A stretch of 64,000 bases of DNA from Vanessa cardui (taxonomy: Eukaryota > Arthropoda > Insecta > Lepidoptera > Nymphalidae). The translations under genes and the position numbers were made by a program. The notes under the pieces are model-generated. The model was given only the letters and a program-made list of their open reading frames with translations. It was not told the DNA's origin and made no database searches. The stretch covers positions 248,001-312,000 of the forward strand of contig NC_061123.1 of NCBI RefSeq assembly GCF_905220365.1, given 5' to 3'. This document shows, piece after piece, positions 34,536 through 45,535 of this stretch. The number at the start of each line of letters is the position of its first letter. The stretch's first letter is position 1.

Positions 34536-35884
34536 CAAGAAAATTTAACTCGTGCCAAACTTTTCCTATAAAGCGCAATTTAAAAAAACCGTCAAAGAAA
34601 ATGGATATGCATCAAAGTAAGCTGGCAGGCGACGTTATAGGCTTTATAGCCGTCATCAAAAGCAGGAATGACGGCCTCGCTGCAATTAGATCCGAACGTC
34701 TATATGGATTATCGCTCAGCATTTATTTAATACAATTCCGTGTAAAAAAATGTAAAACCATTTCATTTCATTTACAGAAGCGTTTCTATCCGAGGCTTTT
34801 TGTTGAATATGATAATGCTAAATTTACTTTTAAGACTGCAAGTTTGCTAATAGATTCCAGAGTACTAGATTCAAAACAGTATAAAATATCGCTTTTAGAT
34901 TCTGATTAAAAAAAGAGTAATTCAAATCAAATATTGTCAAATGATTTTGAATATAGGACCATAAGCCTAATCGAATATAATGTTTCGTATTTTTATTTTG
35001 TTCTCAGTATGAGTCTAGAGTAAGAAGGTTGTATATTTTCTCAAGTCATAGAAAGTACCAGTGAAACTACTGTCTCGCCGTTTTCAACTTTGTAAGTGAA
35101 AGCAAAGAGAGTATTTATGCGCAGCGCTCTCACGTGTCTACTGCTGTATCATCAGCGGTAATGAGTACACAATTTGACAAAATAACATCAAAAGTGAAGC
35201 CTTCACTTACACTGTTACAATTGTTATAATGAGTACAAAAAGCGTTATTTTACAAGGATTTTAAGTGTGCTTACTTTATAATATCACGAGTATTATATCC
35301 ACTCACTGCTCACCTTACAACTGCCATATACATATACGTGTTTTATTGCTCTATATTCCATTCAATAAAATTCAGGCAGTTTAAGGAGACCACCTAATCT
35401 TCTTCAAATGTAAGTGTGGGGCAACGTATCAACTTGGCAGATTATTAATTGTAGATAATGTGATAAAAGATAAAGGGATTTCAGACATGACTATATATTG
35501 CTAATTAGGTTTGTTTGTGATGTTATTTATTGGGCGCTACGTGACGTGGTTACTAATAACAGGATTAAGTCTTACATCACGCTGCGTTTACAGACTCCCT
35601 CGGTTATGTATCACTGCATCGTGTAATTAACATGTGCTCATAGATCAATACATATTTAATCAAGAATATCTATGGTTTTTATGAGCAAAGAATATAGATA
35701 AATGGAAAGTCTTGGAACGGGCTCTCATATGAGAGATAATTTTATTTATTGAATCATCTCAATTTTTCTTTTTTATATTCAATAAATTATTCATCAATAA
35801 ACAAAAATTTATAACAATAGATTCACACATGGAATAAAGACTTTTTTGTTATTTTATTCGTTATACTTATACATATTTTACTGA
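34536..35884. other. Non-coding stretch
   Basis: An open frame at 34601-34909 starts with an ATG but has an AT-driven, domain-free product. At 35060-35170 a GC-richer patch carries a donor-like ACTTTGTAAGTG. No gene can be supported. Confidence 0.3.
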
Positions 35885-35990
35885 ATGGACTTTGTACAAT
35901 CTCGTCTCAGTAGGTACCACCCACTTATAACCTGTAGGTTCTACCGCCAAAAAGCAATCCTTACTTTTGTTGAGTGTGAATGGATGTTTC
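35885..35990 (+). repeat. Degenerate family B 5' part
   Basis: CTCGTCTCAGTAGGTACCAC, CCACTTATAACC and GTTCTACCGCCAAAAAGCAA match the start of family B. Confidence 0.6.
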
Positions 35991-36056
35991 ATTCGAATGT
36001 CGCTTACGATAAATTTATTGTAGTGTTTTAAGCCAACTTCTTTATAAATAAGGCGT

Positions 36057-36266
36057 TCAAGCGTTCAATACTAAATCAAGCATCAAAGTCAGTTCATCTC
36101 TTAGGTCGTTGTCGAAAATTCGAGAACATTCGAGAAGCTTCGGTCGAACATTAGAGTTAATCCGATGGATTCCTGCGCGCTTCATACGCTTTGCAATGGA
36201 AATTATTCTAGCAAGTAACGACGCCTCCCTTAGGAGCATCTTCTTAACGTTCGGCGTGAGAACCAT
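36057..36266 (-). CDS. Small open frame of unknown function (doubtful)
   Basis: 69 codons from an ATG (36264-36266) to TGA. The product is Lys/Arg/Leu-rich and probably helical, starting MVLTPNVKKMLLREASLLAR and ending in LTLMLDLVLNA, with no signal peptide. The region is more GC-rich than its flanks and uses a balanced codon set, which is why I list it. It contains the heat-shock element at 36119-36141, so the open frame may be a by-product of regulatory DNA. A TATAAATA (plus strand, 36043-36050) lies just outside its 3' end. No homologue is known to me. Confidence 0.2.
   Translation of the reverse strand: MVLTPNVKKMLLREASLLARIISIAKRMKRAGIHRINSNVRPKLLECSRIFDNDLRDELTLMLDLVLNA
36119..36141. 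promoter_or_regulatory. Perfect five-unit heat-shock element
   Basis: Five triplets TTC, GAA, TTC, GAA, TTC are separated by exactly two bases each: TTC at 36119, GAA at 36124, TTC at 36129, GAA at 36134 and TTC at 36139. This is the alternating nTTCn/nGAAn array bound by trimeric HSF. A TATA-like sequence lies about 70 bp to the left (36042-36050), which would suit transcription to the left. No heat-shock protein gene is present nearby. Confidence 0.7.
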
Positions 36267-36351
36267 TTCAGAAAGCCAGTGTAACTTTGTTCACGCGTCC
36301 AAATTTACTGTAACTCAATTTGTGGCGCTCACTTCTAATTTATTAGTCTAA

Positions 36352-37340
36352 CGAGTTAATTTTATATTACGTTTTACTTGATCTACGTGATTGTCTTATA
36401 TTTTAGAGAAGATACTAAGTCACATTTCTACAAGCTTTCAAAAACATTATTTTTTTAAGTAAATTTTCACTTTTCACTAACCAAATAATTAATTTACTTT
36501 ATCCACAATTAACTATAAATATAATATGCGAAAGTAACTCTATCTGTCTGTCTGTTACGGTTCATTCGATAACCTCCTAAAACGATTGTAATAAATTTTA
36601 GTACGGACCCTTCGAGAGACGTATTTATAGTTGAAGATTTATGTTATATATTACGAGAGTAACCTTAGCCTTCAATACGGTTTGATGACATTTAATTCTA
36701 TATCATAATTTATATCACATTATTAATATAGCAGGAGCTATTGAATTTACTTTATTATATTTAATTACAATTATTATTGTAATTAATTGATCAATAATTT
36801 GTAAAACTGTAATTAATATTATTTTATATGGCATAGCATTTAATACTGGCATGTAACACTATTTCTTATTTTAAATATTATTAAGCTGTCATTATAAAAC
36901 AATTGGACTATAGCGTGGGGCATTTTAACGAAAGATAGAGACATTGAAGCATCATTGTAAAACGATAATATTATTTTGGCCATCCCGAACTACTGAAGTT
37001 ACATATACTATATTTCAGGGTATAGCTGGTGATCAATATTTTATTAATTTTATTATATCATGATTTAATTCACGGAAAACGTTACTTTGGAAATGTAAAT
37101 AAAATTTCATTTTGAACTCGTTGGAAATAAAGATTAAAAAGAGTTCGAGCATAGTTGAGTACGTTATACTGGATACACGTATAAAAATATTATTTACAAA
37201 AGAATACATAATAGTTTTAGTCTCTGCATGATTAAAACTAAAACCAAAAGTATTGTGACCACACTTTAGATTAGGATTGTTTTGTATTTTAATTTATTTA
37301 TGAATATAAATAAATACAATATGGATACAATTTGACAAAT
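36352..37340. other. Non-coding stretch
   Basis: AT-rich. 36530-36575 carries GCGAAAGTAACTC followed by TCTGTCTGTCTGTTACGG, a fragment of the repeat family at 33162 and 49180. Nothing else. Confidence 0.45.
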
Positions 37341-37570
37341 TCCGTGGTCGAGTCGTGTGTACAACGATTTTCATGGGTACGCCACTCTAAGGCCTCGGGT
37401 TCGATTCTCGGTCGAGTCGATGAAGAAAAAGTTCATTAGTTAGCTTTCTACGTTGTCTTGAGTCTAGGTGTTGGCGATACCGTCGTTACTTCTGATTTTC
37501 CATAACACAAGTGCTTTAGCTACTTACATTGGGGTCAGAGTAATGTATGTGATGTTGTCCAATATTGACT
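37341..37570 (+). mobile_element. Second tRNA-derived SINE family
   Basis: The tRNA-like head starts CCGTGGTCGAGTCGTGTG, with the B-box in GGGTTCGATTCTCGG. The body includes ACGTTGTCTTGAGTC, ACCGTCGTTACTTCTGATTT, CCATAACACAAGTGCTTTAG and CTACTTACATTGGGGTCAGA. An opposite-orientation copy is at 56716-56960. Distinct from the SINE at 3704. Confidence 0.85.
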
Positions 37571-38165
37571 TTATATACTTTACAGCCTAAATAAAATAAG
37601 CACAGTATTGAACTGCATGATTAAGATATAACTCCTTTTGACTATGTAAGATCTTCCTAGTTCCTAATAAAATAAATAAAGAGCACATACATTATGTACG
37701 AAATGTAATTACACGCACATATAGTAGGGGAATAAAGTTCGTAAGCCTATACATTCAGCACAGCGATATCGAACTTCTGTAAAAAAGAGTAAGTAAAGTT
37801 AAAACCGGATCTCCAGCAGTATTAACGTGGCCATCGACGCAATCAAACTCGGATTAACGGGACAAAGGAAAGCGCGGCCTCTGCCGACCTCCGACGACCT
37901 CTGATCACGTCAAGGCAGTGATTGCATTTCAGAGGCGCTGCTTACGTAAGCGTTGAAACTGAGATTTGTAATTTATTTGCAAATGAGTATCGAAATGAGC
38001 AGTTGAAAAGTTTACTTCATTTGATGTTTATTAAATTTGAGTGTGGCTGTATTTAAACGTAAATAATAATGGCTTAATTTATGGTCAGTTTAATTTTTTA
38101 TAATCGGTTTCAGATCACTGGTTTGTTTCAAATAAAATTTCTGTGTCATTTAATATCTTGTATTA

Positions 38166-38218
38166 TCTATACATATAATAAAATAGGAATGTCTGTTTGT
38201 AACATTAAAATAAGAATT
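38166..38218 (+). repeat. Helitron-like 5' end fragment
   Basis: A^TCTATACATATAATAAAAT then GTCTGTTTGTAACATTAAAA matches the start of the elements at 14958 and 47928; the rest is missing. Confidence 0.6.
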
Positions 38219-38507
38219 TATAGATAAGAAATATGATTTAGAATTGTAATAAGATCATATTATCAATTTAGTCAAAAATACTTTAATGTAATAATTTGAG
38301 ATAAATCTCGGCAATGTTGCTTTAAAATATTGATGAGACGTTAGCATCAATATTTCTAGTAAGACAGTAATGTCACACTATCCAATAGTAACCGAATATT
38401 GAAATACAATGCTCTTGTTTTCGAATTTTTCCTAATGACATGGATCTTTTTTTTTTTTTTATGGAATAGGTGGCAAACGAGCAGGAGGCTCACCTGATGG
38501 AAAGTGA

Positions 38508-40175
38508 CTACCACCGCCCATGGACATCTGCAACACCAGGGGGCTTGCAGGTGCGTTGCCGGCCTTTGAGAAAGGAGTAGGCTCTTTTCTTGAAGGTTCC
38601 CATGTCGTATCGGTTCGGAAAAACCGCCGGCGACAGCTGGTTCCACAGAGTGGTTGTGCGAGGCAGAAAATGTCTAAGAAATCGCGCTGTTGTGGATTTT
38701 CGGACATCAAGATGGTGCGGGTGAAACTTAGAATTTTGACGAGATGTCCGAAGGTGAAATTCAGCAGCCGGGATTAATCCGAACAATTCTGCGGAACATT
38801 CCCCGTGAAAAATTCGGTAGAAGATGCAGAGTGATCCAACATCTCTACGCAAAGCCAAAGGATCAAGGAGATCGGAAAGGGGTTGATCGTCGATAACTCG
38901 AGCCGCTCTACGTTGGATGCGGTCAAACGGAAGGAGCTGGTACTGGGGAGCACCCGCCCAGAGGTGAGAGCAGTACTCCATGTGAGGCCAAATTTGCGCC
39001 TTGTAAAGTTTTAGGCGATGGGCCGACGTGAAGTACTGTCTCGCCTTGCTGAGCACACCGAGCTTCTTTGAAGCCAATTTGGCTTTGCCTTCCAATTGAC
39101 CGCGGAACTGAACGAGGCTCGAAATATCAACGCCAAGTATTCCGATACTACCTGTAGCGGCTATCGGGATGTTCTCAAATCGTGGAGATACGACAAATGG
39201 TGTTTTTTTAGCGGTTAACGCGCAAACTTGCGTCTTTTTGGGGTTGAAATGGACTAAATTTAGCCGGCCCCAGTTCGAGACTTCGTTTAACGAAGACTCG
39301 ATTTCAGACACAAGTTTGTTTCGGTTTTCTTCGACGTTTTCCCGAGAAATATTAGCGCGGCCGGTGTATAAGGTGTCAACGGTACTGTCGTCTGCATAGC
39401 AATGAATGTTCCCGATTTGCAACAAATCATTGATATGCAGAAGAAACAGAGTGGGTGATAGAACGCAGCCTTGTGGAACACCAGCATTGACGAATTTTAA
39501 GTCAGAGCATGCACCGTCGACAACGACCTTGATGCTCCGATCTGCCAAAAAGCTGGTAATCCAATTGCATAATTTCCCGGGAAGCCCATAAGAAGGAAGC
39601 TTCGAAAGAAGCGCTTTGTGCCATACACGATCGAAGGCCTTCGCTATGTCCAAGCTGGCTGCTAATGCCTCCCCCTTGCTCTCAACTGCTTCAGCCCACC
39701 TGTGAGTAAGGTAAACTAGAAGATCACCGGCTGAGCGACCCCGACGGAAACCGTACTGGCGGTCACTAATCAGCTGATTCTCGTCTAGGTACCGCAGGAG
39801 CTGGCAGTTAATAAGGGACTCCATTATCTTGGAGAGCAAGGAGGTGATGGCTATAGGCCTATAATTGGACGGATCTGAGCGGTTGCCTTTTTTAGGGATC
39901 GGAGGCACCAAAGCAGTCTTCCAGGAGTTCGGGACGACGCCTAATGCGTAGGATTGCCGGAAAAGACGCGTTAAGACCGGTGCCAACTCGGGAGCACATG
40001 TCCGTAGCACGATTGGAGGGATGCCATCGGGTCCACTCGACTTGTGAATGTCCAAGGAAAGAAGTGCTTTCCGAACTGCACTTTGCCGAAATTTAACCTC
40101 CGGCATCGTCGTATCACATCGCGGGATTGATGGAGGTGACTTGGATCTACGAAAATTCGTTTTTCGTAGATCCAT
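38508..40175 (-). pseudogene. Reverse transcriptase of jockey-like LINE, N-terminally truncated but open
   Basis: 555 codons without a stop. The RT signature begins with SSGPDGIPPIVL (about 46-57). It continues through KKGNRSDPSNYRPIAITSLL (about 95-114), ASLDIAKAFDRVWH (catalytic Asp in the LDIAKAFD block, about 174-182), GVPQGCVLSPTLF (about 232-244), CYADD (to 263) and GRLNLVHFNPKKTQ. The C-terminal part has TLWNQL and a stop shortly before the 3' end. The first residues (MDLRKTNFRRS) come from the junction foldback, not from the original protein. Intactness implies a recent insertion, but without endonuclease it cannot retrotranspose by itself. Several plus-strand open frames here are antisense. 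Confidence 0.9.
40143..40173. repeat. 13-bp foldback at the LINE 5' junction
   Basis: GGATCTACGAAAA (40143-40155), loop TTCGT, TTTTCGTAGATCC (40161-40173): perfect arms exactly where homology to RT begins. This suggests a self-templated repair event during integration. Confidence 0.85.
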
Positions 40176-40176
40176 G

Positions 40177-40321
40177 GCATGGTTTTTTTAATTTGCCAAA
40201 TGTCTGAAATTTCAGTTGGAAGCGTCAGGTCATAAAAGTGCAGTCGTATGTCCTGTGTTTTATCAATATGTGATAAGGAATCGGCAATCCCGTTATCGAT
40301 AGAGAACTCCTGTATTCGCAC
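40177..40321 (-). other. Open minus-strand segment next to the LINE (unknown)
   Basis: The minus frame entering the LINE insertion encodes about 48 residues, including NGIADSLSHIDKTQDIRLHF and LTLPTEISDIWQ. They do not belong to the LINE. It may be part of an older element or an exon interrupted by the insertion. No family recognised; the frame has a proper ATG only if the track start is taken at face value. Confidence 0.2.
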
Positions 40322-40549
40322 ATTAATGTGTGTCGTTACTATAATAGCATCTGCACAGAGTTCAATTATATATAATATAGGATAATAATCAATGTGCTAT
40401 TGAAAATTATGTTTTCAATAAATGTCCTGTATTTGTACGAAAATATTGTCACCCTACACTTTTTACATTTGTCTCCATCACGCGAGGCTAATAAAAGGCA
40501 CGTGTATGTGTCCTGAGGATCAGACGGCATGTATTATGTATTGTAATGT

Positions 40550-40577
40550 CCGCGACAGATGGAGCTCGCTGTCGCGG
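40550..40577. repeat. 9-bp GC-rich hairpin
   Basis: CCGCGACAG and CTGTCGCGG flank a 10-base loop in a local GC-rich patch (40480-40595). Function unknown. Confidence 0.7.
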
Positions 40578-40792
40578 CTGCGGGGCGCTTTTGAATATCA
40601 TTACACATCATATATGATAGATAGACCTTATACCATTTGATACACTTTAAACGTTTTGAGACTAGATATGACACAAATCATATTCCTTTATATTGAATTT
40701 GACAAATAGATCGAAATATGTTTTTAATATTGAATGCCTACTCATTTCTTTACGTTTATTGTGTTTATTGACGCATAATATAAAATATATTT

Positions 40793-40923
40793 TAATTTCA
40801 TAGAAATTCTGCCACTTGTGTATTCCACCAATCTTCATTGGATCACCGCGGTGGAATATGTTCCAAACTTTATCCTCAAAAGGGAGAGGAGGCCTTAGCC
40901 CAGCAGGGGGAAATTTACAGGCT
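40793..40923 (+). repeat. 5'-truncated SINE
   Basis: Only the 3' half is present: AGAAATTCTGCCACTTGTGT, ATTCCACCAATCTTC, GGTGGAATATGTTCC and GGCCTTAGCCCAGCAG, ending TTTACAGGCTTTTTT. Confidence 0.8.
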
Positions 40924-41029
40924 TTTTTGTATAAAACTTAATAAAACTTTTAAGAATGAGAAGAACCAAAAGCTATAATATATTTTATATAAACCATAAA
41001 CGGAATCAAAAATCAACAATATTTATTCC

Positions 41030-41085
41030 ATACCACTTAACACTCATTTATTGTTAAGAGAAAATCTACCACCGGTGCGGATAAA
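41030..41085 (-). repeat. Family A tail fragment
   Basis: CACTTAACACTCATTTATTG and AAAATCTACCACCGGTGCGG are a reverse fragment of family A. Confidence 0.45.
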
Positions 41086-41573
41086 ACACCCAAGACATGG
41101 GTGACATTTATCAAGTTTTCATAATTTTATTTCCAACTAGCATCTGCAGTGTTGTGTGATAAAGTCAAACTCTATTTTTGTGATATTATCAGAGAATTTT
41201 AAGCAGCCCATCAATGGACCTAATATTAAACAATGTGACAATATCATGATATAATAATATGTCATATAATATGACAATGAGCAAGACTGCACTCATAAAC
41301 ATTGTCATTTTATATTGTTATGTAAATGTTATGCGAACCTTTGAGATTATTCTTTTGTAGTGGATCGTTGCTGGTTTCTTAATATGTTATTATATAACGG
41401 ATAATCCTCTGATAATTATCATACATATTGCTATCATATCCCATATTAATATTGTGCTGGGACTTTATTTATTTAATAAAGCGATACTGTCTATAGAATA
41501 GTGACTATTATATTTGTAGCATCTAATAGATTGGGCATGTATTATGCACATCACTTCCGTTTGAATCTATCTA

Positions 41574-41665
41574 TTAAAAAAACCGCATCAAAATCCGTTG
41601 CATACTTTTAAATACAAACAGAGGCAGACAGACAGCGGAAAGCGACTTGGTTTAATACTATGATA
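41574..41665 (+). repeat. Dispersed repeat fragment (GCGACTTGGTTTAAT type)
   Basis: ACCGCATCAAAATCCGTTGC and GGCAGACAGACAGCGGAAAG then CGACTTGGTTTAATACTATG; related to 28545-28612. A further trace of the first phrase is at about 55590. Confidence 0.55.
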
Positions 41666-42804
41666 TGATTAATAACAATTTTTAAAATTGTTATTTTAAC
41701 ATAATGTATGTATTCGTATTGACAACGTACGTATATATGTCGGCTTTGCTTTGAGATATATAATATGAAGGTGCAAAACTCAGTAGAGTTTCGCTGAATT
41801 TGAATACCTTAATTATTATTATTTTTAGGATGGTCACGAGTTTAAACAACGATATTCGTCCAGATTCATTTATTAACACTATTTTCACATTCATTTTATC
41901 CACTAATCCGTGTTTTACAATACATCCCGTATTTTATATCTACATTTAGCCTATCCTTCTCATTATTCCCAAATTAATAATAAATATCACCAAACATTGC
42001 CGCCGCATTCGATTTCTTGACATTCTCTTTCTTTCCGGCCAGTATCAGACATTCGGCCAGTATTAATCGTGTAAATAAAAATATTACATTACAACATATT
42101 CTAAAAATAGATCGATCGATCAATCGACATATTATTAACTAAATTATTCTAATAAATTATAGTTATACAATGTGTAAAAAAATAACTCTAACATTATTTT
42201 TCTGCGATGTGATTGATTTACAAAAACAATACATAACACTGACTTATATTTGTAACAATGTACCTTTTGCTTTTGCATGCGTACATACATTCAAAGTACA
42301 TATATACATAAAAATACAAATATATTTTTGATGTGTTATTGTCGCGAGCAATAACCGCGCTACGTTGGACAAATAGCCGTCGTTTGGTCCATTCGGGATG
42401 ACACATGCTGCATACACAATCGACAACACGTACAGACGACTACATATACACTATCGTATAGTTTCTGCATTTGTATAAATTGATATACAGCACGTGCTTA
42501 AAAATTACGAATGAATTATAGCAAAGGTAAGTACTATAGAATAATATGAACTGCAACTTATATCTAAAATTAAACATTTAAGTTTTATAATGGAAAATCA
42601 ATCAATAAAAATATCTGAATGCTATTTGCTTTAACTGTATATGTAATATTTATAATATAATATGATCTATATAATTGTCAGCTATCATTATTTTAATAAA
42701 TAAGTTATTAAGTCAATGTCTAATTATGTGTGTTAGTCTTTCGTCTTATACACAATCCGATGACTAAACTTCTTGGTAAAACAAAAAAATGTATACTATT
42801 ATTA
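41666..42804. other. Non-coding stretch
   Basis: AT-rich, with overlapping short antisense frames at 42218-42429 that have no domain. Nothing recognised. Confidence 0.45.
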
Positions 42805-43040
42805 AGTGGACGAGGAAATGGATCACCTGAATATGGTAGCTTACTACCGACCATAAAATTGGTACATTAAAAATATCAAATATTCCTTACATAATCAATC
42901 CATGGGAGCTAACATTGTTTGTGCTTCGTGTCTGAAGTTACACTTGGTACACTCACTCTTCAAACCGGATCACAACAATAATATGTATTGATGGTTAGTG
43001 ATACGTAATACCAGAAGGTCTAGTAGACACTGGGTAGCAT
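42805..43040 (-). repeat. Degenerate family B tail
   Basis: ATTCCTTACATAATCAATCC, CATGGGAGCTAAC, GTTACACTTGGTACACTCAC and CTCTTCAAACCGGATCACAA retain reverse family B order. Confidence 0.65.
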
Positions 43041-44168
43041 TTTGAAATCCATATAGATAAATTTTTGCTGTTGAAAAATCTTAGAATAATTAGCACAACA
43101 TTTCTAAAATGTCAATATGTGAAAATAGATTTTTATTTCAGCTTATGTATAAAAAATATCATTGTATCACGAAATAGTATATTGATATCTTTTATAAACT
43201 ATAAGACGGTATATTTCCAAGTCGCTGAGTCTATTTCAAAATAATGTTCGTTTCATAGTGGTAATACATCCGTCGTAAGATCTGCCAAATGGTCATACAT
43301 ATGGCAAATAGTCTTCACGTTGGGCGAGGTGTATTACTTTAAAAATATTTTCCACATATAGAAACAGAGCCTTAACAATCGTATATTTGAAAAATTTGAA
43401 ATTTTCAATTGTATAATTAAATTACAGCTTAGCAATCTATGAAATTCCAATATAATACTATTATATTCATTGTTGTTATTCCAAATTCCAGTGGATTTAT
43501 GGAAAACGGATTATTTGATTATAGAATTAACTAATTCTATTCATTTCGTTTGTTAAATTCTGTTATGGAAATTTGGAACGCTCAAGTTCTTTGTTTAAAT
43601 TGTCTGGAAATGTGATTTATTATTGTTTGTAACATGCCTGTATTAAAAAAAGTCTATTGTCGTCTATTGAACCACTTTAAATACAAATATTAATTATTTA
43701 TCTATGTCATTTATGTATTATAAGGACTTTTAAGTAAATAATATACATATAAAGTTTGTGTGTGTATATGTGTCTACCTCGGGTCAGATACGATACAAGT
43801 TTCGACCCAATATACCAAAAATAAAACATTTATTTCATAGCATATGTATCTATATTAATATAAAGATTTCTATTGTGTGTCGTTTAAAATTGAATTTATA
43901 CATATACATCCCTTTTTGTGTCTAATAAATGTAATAATATCTTGGATAACATACAAAATTAAGATACAAAAAAAAAACGATTTTCTTGAATTACTCTCAC
44001 TTTTTTAATGAATATTCATGCGTATAAAATAAATAAAAACAATACAACTTTTATTGTTGTTAATGATCTTTGAATCACTTTAGTTTCGTTATTATAAGTA
44101 TTATTGTTAGACTAAGGTGATGTTTTTAAATATCCTATATTGTTAAACCACTAATGTCTATTTTCTAG
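43041..44168. other. Non-coding stretch
   Basis: AT-rich with no recognisable feature until a branch-like CACTAAT and pyrimidine-rich TCTATTTTCTAG (44157-44168), which lead into the GC-rich island below. Confidence 0.4.
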
Positions 44169-44188
44169 ACTGGTAACACTAGTAACAG

Positions 44189-44246
44189 GCGTTAATGTGT
44201 GCGGTAACAGCGCCGGGCTCTCAGAACAGACATTTGCCTTATCCCG
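44189..44246 (+). other. Possible second coding exon (weak)
   Basis: A GC-rich island (44185-44300) stands alone in AT-rich DNA. If spliced from the phase 1 donor at 13997 to an acceptor at CAG 44186-44188, the frame continues GVNVCGNSAGLSEQTFALS to a donor-like GTGACC at 44247. The acceptor has no pyrimidine tract. The stronger acceptor at 44168 gives a stop within three codons. A second frame from an ATG at 44195 encodes 32 residues to TGA. It may instead be a conserved regulatory element. Confidence 0.2.
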
Positions 44247-44497
44247 GTGACCCCGATCAGCCGTACATTCCGGGATTCGTGGACTCCGTTTGAATACCAA
44301 GGATTAGTTTTGCGGGAACTGTCACCAACGCAGTTACGAATATATATATAGTCTTTGCATTCAACTTAACTCTGTTATAATCATTTGCTATGTGTGTCTT
44401 TAATGAATATTATTATCTTAACTCCGAGAGTTTAGTTTATATAGCTTATATAGCGTTAGTTGATTGTATAAGCGAGTTTACTTTGCGTTTTTGCTCT

Positions 44498-44715
44498 CAA
44501 GCAAGCCCTGTCTGATTAAGCACTACCCAATCATTAGATAATTTACCGCTAAGCAGCAATATTTAGTATTCTTGTCTGTTTGGGGTGGGTGAGCCAGTGT
44601 GATTATAGGGATAAGGCACATAACATCTTAGTTCCTAATTTTGGATGCACATTGATGTAAAGATTAGCTAATTTTTCGTACAGCTTCATTGTCTAAAGGC
44701 CGCAAGTACTTATCA
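44498..44715 (+). repeat. Degenerate family B tail
   Basis: AAGCAATATTTAGTATTCTT-like wording, GGTGGGTGAGCCAGTGTGAT, AAGGCACATAACATCTTAGT and GTACAGCTTCATTGTCTAAA follow family order. Confidence 0.65.
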
Positions 44716-45086
44716 TAAAAAAATATGTAGAGCAGATTGTGAAATATCTGAAAATTAATCACGACGTTGACTATAATAATAATTAAAAGCCTCGTTGTTA
44801 TAATGACTAGCGTATACGGTTACACATTCCTTGGATCTGGAATGCGTATCGGAGCCACATATATCAAATAAACTAACATCAATTTCTATTTTGTAATTAC
44901 ATTTAAACTATTAAATTTATGTATCAAGAAAGTTGCAACCAATAAAATTTTCCCTCAGAAATTTTAACTTTGCCGTTTCATAAATTCAAATCGTTTGTAA
45001 AAAGCACATTGGTAAGGAAGGCATAATATTCAATACAAGATGATAAAAATCATATATATACGCAACTGAAACATACATACATAAAA

Positions 45087-45257
45087 CTGTATTTATAAAT
45101 GTTGAAAAAGAGTAAGTATTGAGTTTCTTGCCGGTTCTTCTCAGTAGAATCTACATTCCGAACCATTGGTAGCTTCACTTAATGTAGTTTGTTAAATGAC
45201 GATTAAAAAATGCTTGTAAAAACATATTTGAATAAAGTTTATTTTGATTTGATTTAA
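45087..45257 (+). repeat. Family A retroelement tail
   Basis: TTGCCGGTTCTTCTCAGTAG, ACCATTGGTAGCTTCACTTA and TTGAATAAAGTTTATTTTG, ending in duplicated TTGATTTGATT. Confidence 0.85.
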
Positions 45258-45404
45258 CTGAAAAGTAGTTGATTTGATTTAACACTAGTTACCAAAAATC
45301 TTATGTTTATAGATATGAATAATCAGTCTCATAGATAATATTATGCTACATATGACGTCACAATAGTAATTACAAGCATCAATATTCCAACGGTTTACGA
45401 GCGG

Positions 45405-45535
45405 CCTAGCGATGTGAATTGCAGGTTCTATCCCCAACCCTCGGGCTATTGTGCCACTCCAAGCACAAGCTTAACGCTTAATTGGAGGGGCAAATGGAAG
45501 ATTATTAATTCCTTTAAAACATAATTTACATATAT
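45405..45535 (+). repeat. tRNA-like repeat head (third SINE-type family)
   Basis: AGCGGCCTAGCGATGTGAAT and TTGCAGGTTCTATCCCCAAC resemble a tRNA A/B-box arrangement. The following CACAAGCTTAACGCTTAATT and GGAGGGGCAAATGG match a lepidopteran repeat I recognise only in general terms. Confidence 0.5.

Larger units (their letters stand above)
38448..40176 (-). mobile_element. 5'-truncated jockey-like LINE
   Basis: On the minus strand the element runs from 40176 to a 14-base A tail (plus-strand T run at about 38448-38460) preceded by TGCCACCTATTCCAT. Only the RT half of ORF2 and the short 3' end are present, so the endonuclease domain and ORF1 are lost, as is usual for incomplete reverse transcription. 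A foldback marks the 5' junction (40143-40173). The surrounding DNA is AT-rich while the element is about half GC, so composition changes abruptly at both ends. Confidence 0.88.

Noticed and set aside
36109..36351. 80-codon plus-strand open frame over the heat-shock element
   Set aside because: It starts at a non-ATG codon and is the antisense partner of the minus frame; no domain.
38520..39591. Several plus-strand open frames over the jockey-like LINE
   Set aside because: Antisense shadows of the reverse transcriptase frame on the minus strand.
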